Of a stretch of DNA of 64,000 nucleotides, positions 9,650 to 19,099 are shown one piece after another; the first letter of the stretch is position 1, and each line of letters opens with the position of its first letter. The stretch spans positions 62,001-126,000 of the forward strand of contig JACRJA010000065.1 of the NCBI GenBank assembly GCA_016235745.1, written 5' to 3'. Position numbers and translations under genes: made by a program. Under the pieces are notes generated by a model that saw nothing but the letters and a program-made list of their open reading frames with translations, was not told the DNA's origin and ran no database searches. The stretch is from Rhodocyclales bacterium. GTDB lineage: Bacteria > Pseudomonadota > Gammaproteobacteria > Burkholderiales > Rhodocyclaceae.

Positions 9650-9945
9650 ATGAGGCGCCAATCCGCCAGGAGCGCGAGGCGGTGGTGCTGGCGCTGCACG
9701 TGCAGCCGGGTGCCAAACGCAGCCAGTGGGCGGGGCGCCATGGCGAGGCGCTGAAACTGCGCGTGGCCGCCCCGGCCGTGGAAGGGAAGGCGAACGAGGC
9801 GCTCGTGCGCTTTCTGGCCGAATTCTGCGGTGTGCCTCGCGCGGCGATCGAGATCGTGCAGGGCGAGACGGGCCGCGCCAAGCGCGTGCGCATCGCTACC
9901 TCCGATCCGCAGGCGGTGGCGGCGCGGCTGGCGACGCTGCTCTAG
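9646..9945 (+). CDS. DUF167 (YggU) family protein
   Basis: VQPGAKRSQWAGRHGEALKLRVAAPAVEGKANEALVRFLA. Confidence 0.9.
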   Translation: MNEAPIRQEREAVVLALHVQPGAKRSQWAGRHGEALKLRVAAPAVEGKANEALVRFLAEFCGVPRAAIEIVQGETGRAKRVRIATSDPQAVAARLATLL

Positions 9946-11216
9946 CGGCTGAAGACCAAGCGGCCGGCTACCAGGGTGGCGACCACGCGCCCCTGCACGG
10001 TCTGCCCCAAGAGCGGTGTGTTCTTCCCAAGGCTTGCGAGCGACTCGGGCGTGACCTGCCAGCGGGCCTCGGGGTCGAAGAGGCAGAGGTCGGCCAGCGC
10101 GCCTTCTCCCAGATGCCCCGCGTCTTCCAGACCGAGAAGCCGGGCGGGGTGGGCGGTGAGGGGGGCGAGCGCTTCGGCGAGGCCGAGCCCGCGCTCGCGC
10201 GCCCAGGCGAGCGTGAGCGGCAGCAGCAGCTCCAGCCCGGTCGCCCCAGGTTCGCTCTCGGCAAAAGGGACCGCCTTGGCGTCGTCGTCGACCGGGGTGT
10301 GGTTCGAGTCGATTACGTCGATCAGGCCTTCGGCCACGGCCTCGGCGAGTGCCGCGCGGTCGACCTGGCCGCGCAAGGGAGGGATCACGTGCGCGTGGGT
10401 GTCGAAGTGCCCGATGTCGTGTTCGTTGCAGACAAGGTGCAGCGCCGAGACGCTGGCGCTCACGGGCAAGCCTGAGGCTTTCGCCTGGGCGAGCAGCGGC
10501 AGCGAAGCGGCGCTCGAGAGGTGCTGCACGTGCAGCCGCACGCCGGTGGCGCGAGCGAGCTCCAGGAGCCGCGCCAAGGCGATCGTCTCGGTGCAGGCGG
10601 GAATGCCCGGCAGGCCCAGGCGGGCGGCCACTTCCCCGTCGTGGGCGCAGCCGGCTGCCGCAAGCCACGGGTCGGCGGCGGTGAGCCACACGGGGAGGTC
10701 GAACGTCGCGGCGTACTGGAGCGCGCGAAAGAGGGAGAGGCTGTCGGCGATGGGCACGTCCGCCTGACCCAGGGCGACGCAGCCGACTTCGGTCAAAAGC
10801 GCCATCTCCGCGAGCCGCTCGCCTTTGAGCCCCAGCGTGAGTGCGCCCACCGGATGCACGCGAGCAAGCCCCAGCGCTTCGGAACGGAAACGCAGCATCT
10901 CGACGAGAGCGGCTTCGTCGAGCGGGGGATCGGTGTCGGGGGGGGTGACGACGCGGGTGATGCCGCCGCGCACGGCCGCCTTGAGTTCGGAGGCGAGCGT
11001 GGCGCGATATTCGAAGCCGGGTTCGCGCAAGCGGGCGAAGGTGTCGATGAGGCCGGGACAGACGACCAGCCCTTGGGCCTCGATCGTGTGATCGGCGTGG
11101 AAGTCCGGGGCCGGGCCGCGGCCGACGATGCGTCCGTCGGCGATCAGCAGATCGGCGAGCTCTTCCTGGCCGCAACGGGGGTCGACGAGGCGGGCGCCGC
11201 GGATGCGCACTCTCAT
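9942..11216 (-). CDS. pyrC: Dihydroorotase-like protein, probably non-catalytic (PyrC'/PyrX type)
   Basis: DHOase fold motifs ([23 protein letters not shown]-like [18 protein letters not shown]) but HxH and catalytic Asp absent; adjacent to pyrB. Confidence 0.88.
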   Translation of the reverse strand: MRVRIRGARLVDPRCGQEELADLLIADGRIVGRGPAPDFHADHTIEAQGLVVCPGLIDTFARLREPGFEYRATLASELKAAVRGGITRVVTPPDTDPPLDEAALVEMLRFRSEALGLARVHPVGALTLGLKGERLAEMALLTEVGCVALGQADVPIADSLSLFRALQYAATFDLPVWLTAADPWLAAAGCAHDGEVAARLGLPGIPACTETIALARLLELARATGVRLHVQHLSSAASLPLLAQAKASGLPVSASVSALHLVCNEHDIGHFDTHAHVIPPLRGQVDRAALAEAVAEGLIDVIDSNHTPVDDDAKAVPFAESEPGATGLELLLPLTLAWARERGLGLAEALAPLTAHPARLLGLEDAGHLGEGALADLCLFDPEARWQVTPESLASLGKNTPLLGQTVQGRVVATLVAGRLVFSR

Positions 11217-12184
11217 GCTTGGGCTCCTTGTCCGGCGAGCAGGCTCATCACCGCCATGCGCACGGCGATGCCGAAAGTGACTTGCGGCAGGATCACCGAC
11301 CGGGGGCCGTCGGCCACCGCCGAGTCGATCTCGATGCCGCGGTTGAGCGGTCCCGGGTGCATGACGATGGCGTCGGGTTTGGCGAGCGCGAGCTTCTCGG
11401 CGGTGAGCCCGAAGCGCTGGTGGTACTCTTCCTTGGAGGGCAGCAATGCCCCTTTCATGCGCTCGTTTTGCAGCCGCAGCATCATGACGACGTCGACGTC
11501 GCGTAAGCCCTGGCGCAGGTCGTGGAAGACGCGGGCGCCGAACTGTTCAAGCCCTACGGGCAGCAGCGTCTTGGGGCCGATCACGCGCAGCTCGCCCACG
11601 CCCAGGGTGGTGAGCGCGGCGATCTCGGAACGGGCCACGCGCGAGTGGAGTACGTCGCCGACGATGGCCACCGTCAGGCGGGAAAAATCCTTCTTGTAGT
11701 GCCGGATGGTGTACATGTCGAGCAACCCCTGGGTGGGGTGGGCGTAGCGCCCGTCGCCAGCATTGATCACGTGGATGTGCTCGCGGCCGCGCTCGCGCAG
11801 ATGGCGGGCGATGAGGAAGGGCGCGCCGCTGATCGCGTGGCGTACGATGAACATGTCGGCGTTCATCGCGCAGAGGTTGTCGATGGTGTCGAGCAGCGAC
11901 TCCCCCTTGGTGGTGGAGCTCGTGCTGACGTTGAGGTTGATGACGTCGGCCGACAGCCGCTTGGCGGCGATCTCGAAGGTGGTGCGAGTGCGGGTGGAGT
12001 TCTCGAAGAAGAGGTTGAAGACGCTCTTGCCGCGCAACAGCGGCACTTTTTTCACTTCCCGCTCGGTGACTTCGAGAAAGGGCTCGGCCATGTCGAGGAT
12101 CTGCAGCAGCACCTCGCGCGGCAGCCCGTCGAGGCTCAGGAGATGCTGCAAGCGGCCGTGTTCATCGAGTTGTGGGTGGCTCAT
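11213..12184 (-). CDS. pyrB: Aspartate carbamoyltransferase catalytic subunit
   Basis: [40 protein letters not shown] motifs. Confidence 0.97.
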   Translation of the reverse strand: MSHPQLDEHGRLQHLLSLDGLPREVLLQILDMAEPFLEVTEREVKKVPLLRGKSVFNLFFENSTRTRTTFEIAAKRLSADVINLNVSTSSTTKGESLLDTIDNLCAMNADMFIVRHAISGAPFLIARHLRERGREHIHVINAGDGRYAHPTQGLLDMYTIRHYKKDFSRLTVAIVGDVLHSRVARSEIAALTTLGVGELRVIGPKTLLPVGLEQFGARVFHDLRQGLRDVDVVMMLRLQNERMKGALLPSKEEYHQRFGLTAEKLALAKPDAIVMHPGPLNRGIEIDSAVADGPRSVILPQVTFGIAVRMAVMSLLAGQGAQA

Positions 12185-12686
12185 CGCGCAGGGTCCGGAG
12201 GGTGAAGAGTCCTGCTTCAGTGCGGGCGAGTTCGAGCCGCTCGCCGGCAGGAAGCGGCTGGGGTAGGGTATGGGCTACATAGCGCGCGCAGATGGGAAGC
12301 TCCCGCTCGCCGCGGTCGACGAGCACGGCGAGCTCCACGCGCGCCGGGCGGCCGTAGTCGAAGAGCTCGTTGATCGCCGCGCGCACGGTGCGGCCCGTGT
12401 AGAGCACGTCATCGACGAGCAGGATTTTTGCATCCTGCACCGGAAAGGGGATGTGCGAAGCGCGCACACGCGAGCGGCCCAGGCCGCGCTGCGCGAGGTC
12501 GTCGCGATAAAACGAAATGTCGATGCTGCCCAGCGCCTTGGCAGGGGCGAGCTCGCGCTGCAGGCGCTCGGCAAGCCAGACGCCGCCGGAGTGGATGCCC
12601 ACCAGCGCGTCGAACCGGTCGATGTCGGGGGCGAGCCGTTCGCGCAGCCGCGCATGGAGGGCTTCCGCCTCGGGGAGTAGGTTCAT
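12162..12686 (-). CDS. pyrR: PyrR bifunctional pyrimidine regulatory protein / uracil phosphoribosyltransferase
   Basis: [50 protein letters not shown]. Confidence 0.94.
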   Translation of the reverse strand: MNLLPEAEALHARLRERLAPDIDRFDALVGIHSGGVWLAERLQRELAPAKALGSIDISFYRDDLAQRGLGRSRVRASHIPFPVQDAKILLVDDVLYTGRTVRAAINELFDYGRPARVELAVLVDRGERELPICARYVAHTLPQPLPAGERLELARTEAGLFTLRTLRDEPPTTR

Positions 12687-13159
12687 GCGGGTTCCTTGGG
12701 GGCAACGGCGTCGCGCCAGGGCACACCGTCGAAGAAACTTTGCAGGATGGCGCGCGCGGCGAGCGCATCGCGCACCGGTTTGCGGTGTCGCCAGTCGCGG
12801 CGACCGGCTTCTACGAGCTGACGTTCGGCCACACAGGAAGAAAAGGCTTCGTCCACCAGGACGACCGGCAGCCGGTGGCGGCCATGCAGGCGGCGGGCGA
12901 AGCGCTCGCAGCGCCGCCCATGCTCGTGGTCTTGCGCTTCGCCGGGGCGGCCGACGACGAGGAGCACCGGCTGCCACTCTTCGACGAGCGCGGCGATGGC
13001 GGCAAAGAGCGCGGATTCGTCGCGCGCGGAGAGCGTGGTGAGCGGCACCGCCAGGCGCAATTCGAGATCCCCCTGCGCGAGACCGGTGCGGGCGAGGCCG
13101 TAATCGAAGGCAAGCACCGTTCCGCGCCGCGGCAGGGCTGTTTCAACCGTGCCCGGCAT
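12683..13159 (-). CDS. ruvX: Holliday junction resolvase-like YqgF/RuvX
   Basis: VLAFDYGLARTGLAQGD; VVGRP; VDEAFSS; RDALAARAILQSF. Confidence 0.92.
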   Translation of the reverse strand: MPGTVETALPRRGTVLAFDYGLARTGLAQGDLELRLAVPLTTLSARDESALFAAIAALVEEWQPVLLVVGRPGEAQDHEHGRRCERFARRLHGRHRLPVVLVDEAFSSCVAERQLVEAGRRDWRHRKPVRDALAARAILQSFFDGVPWRDAVAPKEPA

Positions 13160-13709
13160 GGACGACGAGGTGATGCAGCGCCACGCCAAGCAACGCGAGC
13201 GCCGCTTCGTAGCGTTGCTCCGGCGCTACGCCGAAGATGAGTTCGGGATCGGCCGGGACGGTGAGCCAGGCGTTTTGCGCGAGTTCCTGTTCGAGCTGCC
13301 CCGGGGCCCAGCCGGCGTGTCCCAGAACGACGAGGAAGTCGTGCGGATCCTTGCCTTCGCCGATCGCCTGCAGCACGTCGCGGGAACTGGTGAGCGCGAG
13401 GCCGTGCGGCAGCACCGTGGTCCCATGCCAGCTGCCGCCCGGGCGATGCAGCACGAACCCGCGCTCGGTGGCCACAGGGCCGCCGAAGAAAACCGGCATG
13501 GCGGCAATTGCGGGAGCGGGGGGTGATAGGTCGATGCGCTCATAGAGCGTTCCGAGCGTGATCTCGGTGGGGCGGTTGATGATCACGCCCATCGCCCCCC
13601 CTTCGGAGTGCTCGGCGAGATACACCACCGTTTGGGAAAAGTTGGGATCGGCCATGTCGGGCATGGCAATGAGGAAATGGTGCTTCAGGCTCACGCGGGA
13701 TTGGCTCAT
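13143..13709 (-). CDS. YqgE/AlgH family protein
   Basis: LKHHFLIAMPDMADPNFSQTVVYLAEHSEGGAMGVIINRPTE; VVLGHAGWAPGQLEQEL. Confidence 0.95.
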   Translation of the reverse strand: MSQSRVSLKHHFLIAMPDMADPNFSQTVVYLAEHSEGGAMGVIINRPTEITLGTLYERIDLSPPAPAIAAMPVFFGGPVATERGFVLHRPGGSWHGTTVLPHGLALTSSRDVLQAIGEGKDPHDFLVVLGHAGWAPGQLEQELAQNAWLTVPADPELIFGVAPEQRYEAALALLGVALHHLVVHAGHG

Positions 13710-13723
13710 GAGCGAATTTTAAC

Positions 13724-16117
13724 TCAATTCAGGAAAGGGCGATCGAGCACCGGGGCGCGAGGCGCGGTGTCGTACCTACCTTCCTGTCGCCGCTGCTGGA
13801 TCAAATCATAGAAAGGGTCTTCCGTCAGGTCGTTCGGCGGCACAGTTTCCGTCGCGGGTTCGGGGGAGGGAGGGTAAGGGTCCGGCGGAGGATATTCGCT
13901 ATAGTAATACTCTGGTGTGTCGTCGAGCAGCACCGTGGAGATGCCTTCGGGCATGGGGCGTTTGACCTCGGGCTGGCCTTGCAGCGCCGCCTCCATGTAC
14001 TCGATCCAGATGGGCAGTGCGGCGCGCCCCCCCGTCTCAGCCCGCCCGAGCGAGCGCGGCTGGCTGAAACCGAGCCAGCTAACGGCGACGATCTTGGGCT
14101 GATAGCCGGCAAACCAGGTATCGACCTGGTTGTTGGTCGTGCCGGTCTTGCCGGCCAGGTCTGAACGCTTGAGCCGGGCACGCGCCGACGCGGCAGTGCC
14201 TCGCTCGACCACCGTGCGCAGCAGCGAGTCCATCATCCAGGCGTTGCGCTCAGAGAGCACGCGGGGCGCATCTTGTCCTGCAACCTTGGGCTGTACGCGC
14301 AGGAGCAGATTTCCTTGGGCGTCGCGGAGCTCTTGGATGAAATAAGGCTCGACGAGATAGCCGCCGTTGGCGAACACGGCATAGGCCCGCGCCATTTCCC
14401 AGGGGTTGGCGCTGCCTGCCCCAAGGGCCATCGTCAGGTAGGCGGGGTGTTTGGCCGGATCGAGGCCGAAGCGCGTGATCCATTGCTGGGCGTAGGCGGG
14501 GGTGATGTCGTTGAGCACCCGGATCGCGACCACGTTCTTCGACTTGGCCACGGCCTCGCGCAAGCGCATCCAGCCTTCGTAGCGATCGTCGTAGTTTTTC
14601 GGCTCCCAGTCCTTGCTGCCCGTGACGGCGGCGGAGAACGAGATCGGCGCATCTTCCACCCAGCTGCCCGGACCCCAGCCCTTCTCCAGGGCGGCGGAAT
14701 AGATGAAGGGTTTGAAGGATGAGCCGGGCTGACGCTGCCCTTGGGTGGCGTGATTGAACTTCGTCAGGCCGAAGTCGTAACCGCCCACGAGGGCGCGCAC
14801 CGCGCCGGTGTCGGCATCGAGCGAGACGAGCGCCGCCTGCGCTTCGGGCAGCTGGGTGAGCTCCCAGCGCTCATTGGGCAGGGGACGCAGACGCACGACG
14901 GCGCCGGGCTGCAGACGCTGTGCTTCGGATGCCTTGGTGCCGAGGCTGCGGCGCACGAAGTCGAGCGCCTTGCCGGTGAATTCCACGGTCTTGCCATGGC
15001 GCCAGACGAGGAGGCGGCGATCGCTTGCTTCCAGCACGACGGCGGCAAGCGCCTCGGGGAAGTCGGGGTAGGACGACAGCTGGGCATCGAGGGTATCCCA
15101 ATCGCGTTCGGCCACCGCTTTTGCGTCGAGCATGCCTTCGGGGCCGCGGTAACCGTGGCGCCGGTCGTAGGCCAGCAGCCCGTGGCGCACGGCGGCTTCC
15201 GCCGCCCGCTGGTCGGCCAGGCGAATGGTGGTGAAGATCTGGATGCCGGCGGTGTAGGCGGCGTCCCCGAAACGCTCCAGCGCGAAGAGGCGCGCCATCT
15301 CGGCCACGTACTGGCCGACGCCGCTTCCGTTGATCGCGGCGGGGTCGTTACGGTAGCGTTCCTGGGCGAGCACGATCGGCTCGACCGCCGCGGCGGCGTA
15401 TTGCTCTTGGGTGATGAAACCTGCTTCCAGCATACGCGAGAGCACGTACTCGCGGCGTTTCTTCGCCGCCTCGGGGTTGCGAATGGGGTTGAGCTGCGAG
15501 GGGGCTTTGGGCAGCCCGGCGAGCAGCGCTGCCTCGGCCAGGGTGAGCGCCTGCACCGGCTTGCCGAAATAGGTCTGCGCCGCGGCGGCGAAGCCGTAGG
15601 CGCGCTGGCCGAGGTAGATCTGGTTGAGGTAGAGCTCGAGGATCTGATCCTTGGTGAGCTCGCGCTCGATTTTGAGGGCGAGCAGGATCTCGTAGAACTT
15701 GCGGTTGAAGGTCTTCTCGCGCGAGAGGTAGAAGTTGCGCGCTACCTGCATGGTGATGGTCGAGGCCCCCTGGGCTCTGCCGCCGCGCACGAAATTGACG
15801 AAGGCGGCGCGAACGATGCCTTGCACGTCGATGCCGGGGTGCTCGTAGAAGCGCTCGTCCTCGGCGGCGAGGATGGCCTGCTTGAGATGATCTGGTATGA
15901 CATTTACGTTAAGGACGACGCGTTTCTCTTCGCCGAACTCCGCCAGCGGCTCGCCTTCGGCCGAGTAGACCCGCAGCGGGATCTTTGGCTGATAGTCGAT
16001 GAGCTGATCGAGCGCGGGCAGCTGCTGCCAAGCGAGGACGATGGTCGTTGCAAGAATGCCACAGGCGGCGATTCCCAAGGCGAGTAGGGCGAGTATCGAG
16101 GTTTTGACCCAAGACAT
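13724..16117 (-). CDS. mrcA: Penicillin-binding protein 1A (bifunctional transglycosylase/transpeptidase)
   Basis: AILAAEDERFYEHPGID, GASTITMQVARNFYLSREKTFNRK, RQPGSSFKPFIYSAALE, KTGTTNNQVDTWFAGY. Confidence 0.96.
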   Translation of the reverse strand: MSWVKTSILALLALGIAACGILATTIVLAWQQLPALDQLIDYQPKIPLRVYSAEGEPLAEFGEEKRVVLNVNVIPDHLKQAILAAEDERFYEHPGIDVQGIVRAAFVNFVRGGRAQGASTITMQVARNFYLSREKTFNRKFYEILLALKIERELTKDQILELYLNQIYLGQRAYGFAAAAQTYFGKPVQALTLAEAALLAGLPKAPSQLNPIRNPEAAKKRREYVLSRMLEAGFITQEQYAAAAVEPIVLAQERYRNDPAAINGSGVGQYVAEMARLFALERFGDAAYTAGIQIFTTIRLADQRAAEAAVRHGLLAYDRRHGYRGPEGMLDAKAVAERDWDTLDAQLSSYPDFPEALAAVVLEASDRRLLVWRHGKTVEFTGKALDFVRRSLGTKASEAQRLQPGAVVRLRPLPNERWELTQLPEAQAALVSLDADTGAVRALVGGYDFGLTKFNHATQGQRQPGSSFKPFIYSAALEKGWGPGSWVEDAPISFSAAVTGSKDWEPKNYDDRYEGWMRLREAVAKSKNVVAIRVLNDITPAYAQQWITRFGLDPAKHPAYLTMALGAGSANPWEMARAYAVFANGGYLVEPYFIQELRDAQGNLLLRVQPKVAGQDAPRVLSERNAWMMDSLLRTVVERGTAASARARLKRSDLAGKTGTTNNQVDTWFAGYQPKIVAVSWLGFSQPRSLGRAETGGRAALPIWIEYMEAALQGQPEVKRPMPEGISTVLLDDTPEYYYSEYPPPDPYPPSPEPATETVPPNDLTEDPFYDLIQQRRQEGRYDTAPRAPVLDRPFLN

Positions 16118-16163
16118 GGGGGAGTCCGTAGAGAGTTTTTTGATTATACCGATGGAAAGGGCG

Positions 16164-16193
16164 TTGTCCTTCGATGGATATGCCGATTATAAT
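16164..16193 (+). promoter_or_regulatory. Putative sigma70 promoter for pilMNOPQ
   Basis: TTGTCC (16164-16169) - 18 bp - TATAAT (16188-16193) in ponA/pilM divergent region. Confidence 0.65.
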
Positions 16194-16237
16194 TGCCACG
16201 CGACCGTGAGGCGTGATGCCGGACAGGGGGCCATCGG

Positions 16238-17308
16238 ATGATCTGGGACAAGTTGCTGGGACGGGGCAGTGGAGGCGGAAGCGGCTTGATCGGGGTAGAC
16301 CTCTCGGCTTCCGCGATCAAAACATTGGAATTGTCTGGCAGCATCGAGGTTCCGCTCATCGAAGAGAGCGTCATCGTGCCCCTTCCCGAAGGGGCGATCG
16401 TCGACAATGCACTGGTCAACTTCGATGGGGTAGCGCAGGCTTTGCGCGCCGCGATTTCCCAGCACCACGGGGGATCAAAGCGTCTCGCCTTCGCCTTGCC
16501 CGATGCCGTCGTGATGATGAAGACGGTGACGCTGGCCGCTCTGGAGAGCGAGCGCGAGTTCGAAGAGCTCGTTCTGATGGAGGCGGCGCGTTTCGTCCCC
16601 TTCCCGCTCGAAGAGGTCGCGCTCGACTGGGAGGTCACGGGGCCGGGCCATCTCGAAGAGACCGTCGAGGTCTTCATCGTCGCGGCTCGGCGCGATCGCG
16701 TCGATGAGCTCGTGGCGCTCGCCGATGCGATCGGCGTGGAACCGGCGGTGGTCGACGTCGCCTCGCTCGCGTGGCAACGGGCCCTGTTTCGGGGTAGCGA
16801 GGAAGAAAGGTCGAAACGCATCGAGGCGCATTGTAATCTCGGGGCGAACCTCTTGGAAGTGTTCGTCTTCCATCGCGGCCGGCGCGTTTTCGATCGCACC
16901 CAGCCCGTGGGAGGGCAGCAGCTCGCCCGCGAATTGATGCGCCGCAGCGGCAAAACAGCCCAGGAAGTGGAGCGGATGACGGAAGATCATCGCTGGCCGG
17001 TCGATCTCCTCGCCCAGGTGGTGGCCCCTTTCTGTGACACGCTGGCCCAGGAAATCGCCCGGGCGCTGCAATATTTTTTTGCAACTCAGTCTTCGGATCA
17101 CGTCGATCGGGTCGTCCTGGGCGGAGGCTTGGCGGCTTTGCCGATGCTTCCCGACGCCGTCCGGCAGCGGGTGGCGGTTCCCGTCGAAGTGGCCGATCCC
17201 TGGAAGGGTTTTCAGATCCATCCGCGCCTGCGTGACCGCCTTCGCCCGGGTCTCGCGCCGCGCATGGTCATCGCCACCGGTCTCGCCCTGCGGAGGTTCG
17301 ATCAGTGA
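16238..17308 (+). CDS. pilM: Type IV pilus assembly protein PilM
   Basis: LIGVDLSASAIKTLELS; VVLGGGLAALPML; followed by pilNOPQ. Confidence 0.95.
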   Translation: MIWDKLLGRGSGGGSGLIGVDLSASAIKTLELSGSIEVPLIEESVIVPLPEGAIVDNALVNFDGVAQALRAAISQHHGGSKRLAFALPDAVVMMKTVTLAALESEREFEELVLMEAARFVPFPLEEVALDWEVTGPGHLEETVEVFIVAARRDRVDELVALADAIGVEPAVVDVASLAWQRALFRGSEEERSKRIEAHCNLGANLLEVFVFHRGRRVFDRTQPVGGQQLARELMRRSGKTAQEVERMTEDHRWPVDLLAQVVAPFCDTLAQEIARALQYFFATQSSDHVDRVVLGGGLAALPMLPDAVRQRVAVPVEVADPWKGFQIHPRLRDRLRPGLAPRMVIATGLALRRFDQ

Positions 17309-17895
17309 CCCGTATCAATCTCTTGCCCTGGCGCGAAGCGCTGCGAGAACGGCGCCGGCGCCTGTTCTATAGCGGACTGGCTGCCGCTGCCTTGGCCGGG
17401 GTGCTCGTCGGCGCCATCGGCTCTCTCTACCTCGATGGGCTCGTCGAGCGGCAGCAGGAGCGTAACCGCTTCCTCACCGAGCAGATCAGGCAACTCGACA
17501 AGCAGCTCGCCGAGCTCAAGGATCTGCGGACGCTTATCGACGGCATTGTCGCCCGCAAGAACGTCATCGAGTCCTTGCGCGCGCGCCGTGTCGAACCGGT
17601 GCTGCTCTTCGACGAACTGCCCCAGCGTCTTCCCGAGGCCACTTTTCTCGAGTCCTTGGAGCGGCGCGACGCCCTCGTGACCTTACGCGGCATTTCCCAG
17701 TCGAACGCGCGCGTCTCCGAGACCATGCGTTCCCTCGACGCCTCGCCTTACCTCACCGACGTGCGGCTCATCGAGACCTTGGGCCTGGATCGGAACGGGC
17801 AGCGGGTCGTCCGTTTTGCCCTCCAGCTGCGGATGGATCGTCCGGTGATCGAGGCGATGGGGACGGAAAAACCGGCGTCGGAGGTCAAACCATGA
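17305..17895 (+). CDS. pilN: Type IV pilus assembly protein PilN
   Basis: MTRINLLPWREALRERRRRLFY; single TM and PilN-like C-terminus. Confidence 0.94.
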   Translation: MTRINLLPWREALRERRRRLFYSGLAAAALAGVLVGAIGSLYLDGLVERQQERNRFLTEQIRQLDKQLAELKDLRTLIDGIVARKNVIESLRARRVEPVLLFDELPQRLPEATFLESLERRDALVTLRGISQSNARVSETMRSLDASPYLTDVRLIETLGLDRNGQRVVRFALQLRMDRPVIEAMGTEKPASEVKP

Positions 17896-18560
17896 AAGTC
17901 GATGTGCGCTTCGATCTACGGCGCGACCCCTTGCGTTGGATCCGGCAGTTCCGCGATCTGGATCCCCAAGATCCCGGCAGATGGCCGCTTGCACCGCAGA
18001 TTGCCGTCATGGTGCTCCTCTTCGTCATCATCGTCGCCGGTGCCTGGTGGTTTTTCTGGACCTCCCAGGCCGATGAGCTCGAGCGCGTCAAGGGGCAGGA
18101 GAAAGAGTTGCGCGACCAGTGGCTGGCGAAGAAACGGCAGGCGGTCAATCTGCCGGAATACCGCGCCCAGCTGCGCACGGCCGAAGCCCAGTTCGGCGCC
18201 TTGCTCAAGCAGCTGCCGAGCAAGTCCGAGATGGATGCCCTGCTGCAGGACGTGCATCAATTCGGGCTGAAGCGGGGGTTGCGTTTCGAGCTGTTCCGCC
18301 CGGGAGACGAGGCGCGGCGTGACTTCTACGTCGAGATGCCGGTGGCGATCGCGCTCGAAGGGGGATACCACGAGATCGCCGGTTTCCTCAGCGACGTCTC
18401 TTCCATGCCGCGGGTGGTGACGTTCGGTGACATCAAGCTCGCGCCGCAGAAAGATGTGGGCCTGAAGTTCGAGGCGACGCTGCATACCTACCGCTATCTG
18501 GACGAGGAAGAACTCAGCGCGGCTGCAGCCAAGCCGGCGGCGAAAGGAGGGAAAAAATGA
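17892..18560 (+). CDS. pilO: Type IV pilus assembly protein PilO
   Basis: WPLAPQIAVMVLLF TM; LLKQLPSKSEMDALLQDVHQFGLKRGLRFELFRPG; EMPVAIALEGGYHEIAGFLSDVSSMPRVV. Confidence 0.94.
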   Translation: MKVDVRFDLRRDPLRWIRQFRDLDPQDPGRWPLAPQIAVMVLLFVIIVAGAWWFFWTSQADELERVKGQEKELRDQWLAKKRQAVNLPEYRAQLRTAEAQFGALLKQLPSKSEMDALLQDVHQFGLKRGLRFELFRPGDEARRDFYVEMPVAIALEGGYHEIAGFLSDVSSMPRVVTFGDIKLAPQKDVGLKFEATLHTYRYLDEEELSAAAAKPAAKGGKK

Positions 18561-19099
18561 GCTTTCCTTCACTGCCTGCGCTCGCCTCGCTTTTGGCCGC
18601 GTTCCTGCTGGCCGGCTGCGTCGAGGCGCCTCCTTCGGACGTGACCGACATCCAGCAATGGATGGAGGAGTCTGCCAAGGGGCTGAAAGGGCGGGTCCCG
18701 CCGCTTCCTGAAGTCAAGCCGTTTCCTTCTGTGGCGTACAAGGCCCAGGATTTGCCCGACCCCTTCGACTCTGGCCGCTTGGCCCCGCCGGCGCTCAAGT
18801 CGGCCAAAGGAGAAGGCTTGCCTGCGCCAGACATGAATCGGCCGCGTGAGCCGCTCGAGCGTTTCTCGCTCGAAGAGCTCAAGCTCAGAGGGCTGCTGCG
18901 CCGGGGCAACGAGATCCGGGCGCTGATCGAGGCGCCAGATGGGGTTTATCCCGTCACGGTGGGCTCCTATCTCGGACAGAATTTCGGCCGGGTCGTGGCG
19001 ATCGAGGAGCTCAAGGTCAGGATCGAAGAAATGGTGCAAGATGACGAACGGCGCTGGATCAAGCGGCCGGTGGAATTGAACTTGGAGGAAAAACCATGA
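18557..19099 (+). CDS. pilP: Type IV pilus assembly lipoprotein PilP
   Basis: Lipobox LAGC; YPVTVGSYLGQNFGRVVAIEELKVRIEEMVQDDERRWIKRPVEL. Confidence 0.94.
   Translation: MSFPSLPALASLLAAFLLAGCVEAPPSDVTDIQQWMEESAKGLKGRVPPLPEVKPFPSVAYKAQDLPDPFDSGRLAPPALKSAKGEGLPAPDMNRPREPLERFSLEELKLRGLLRRGNEIRALIEAPDGVYPVTVGSYLGQNFGRVVAIEELKVRIEEMVQDDERRWIKRPVELNLEEKP

Noticed and set aside
13825-13920. Proline/tyrosine-rich stretch at the C-terminus of PBP1A (PEYYYSEYPPPDPYPPSPEP)
   Set aside because: Looks like an ordinary low-complexity tail common in PBP1A; no repeat array or separate feature.
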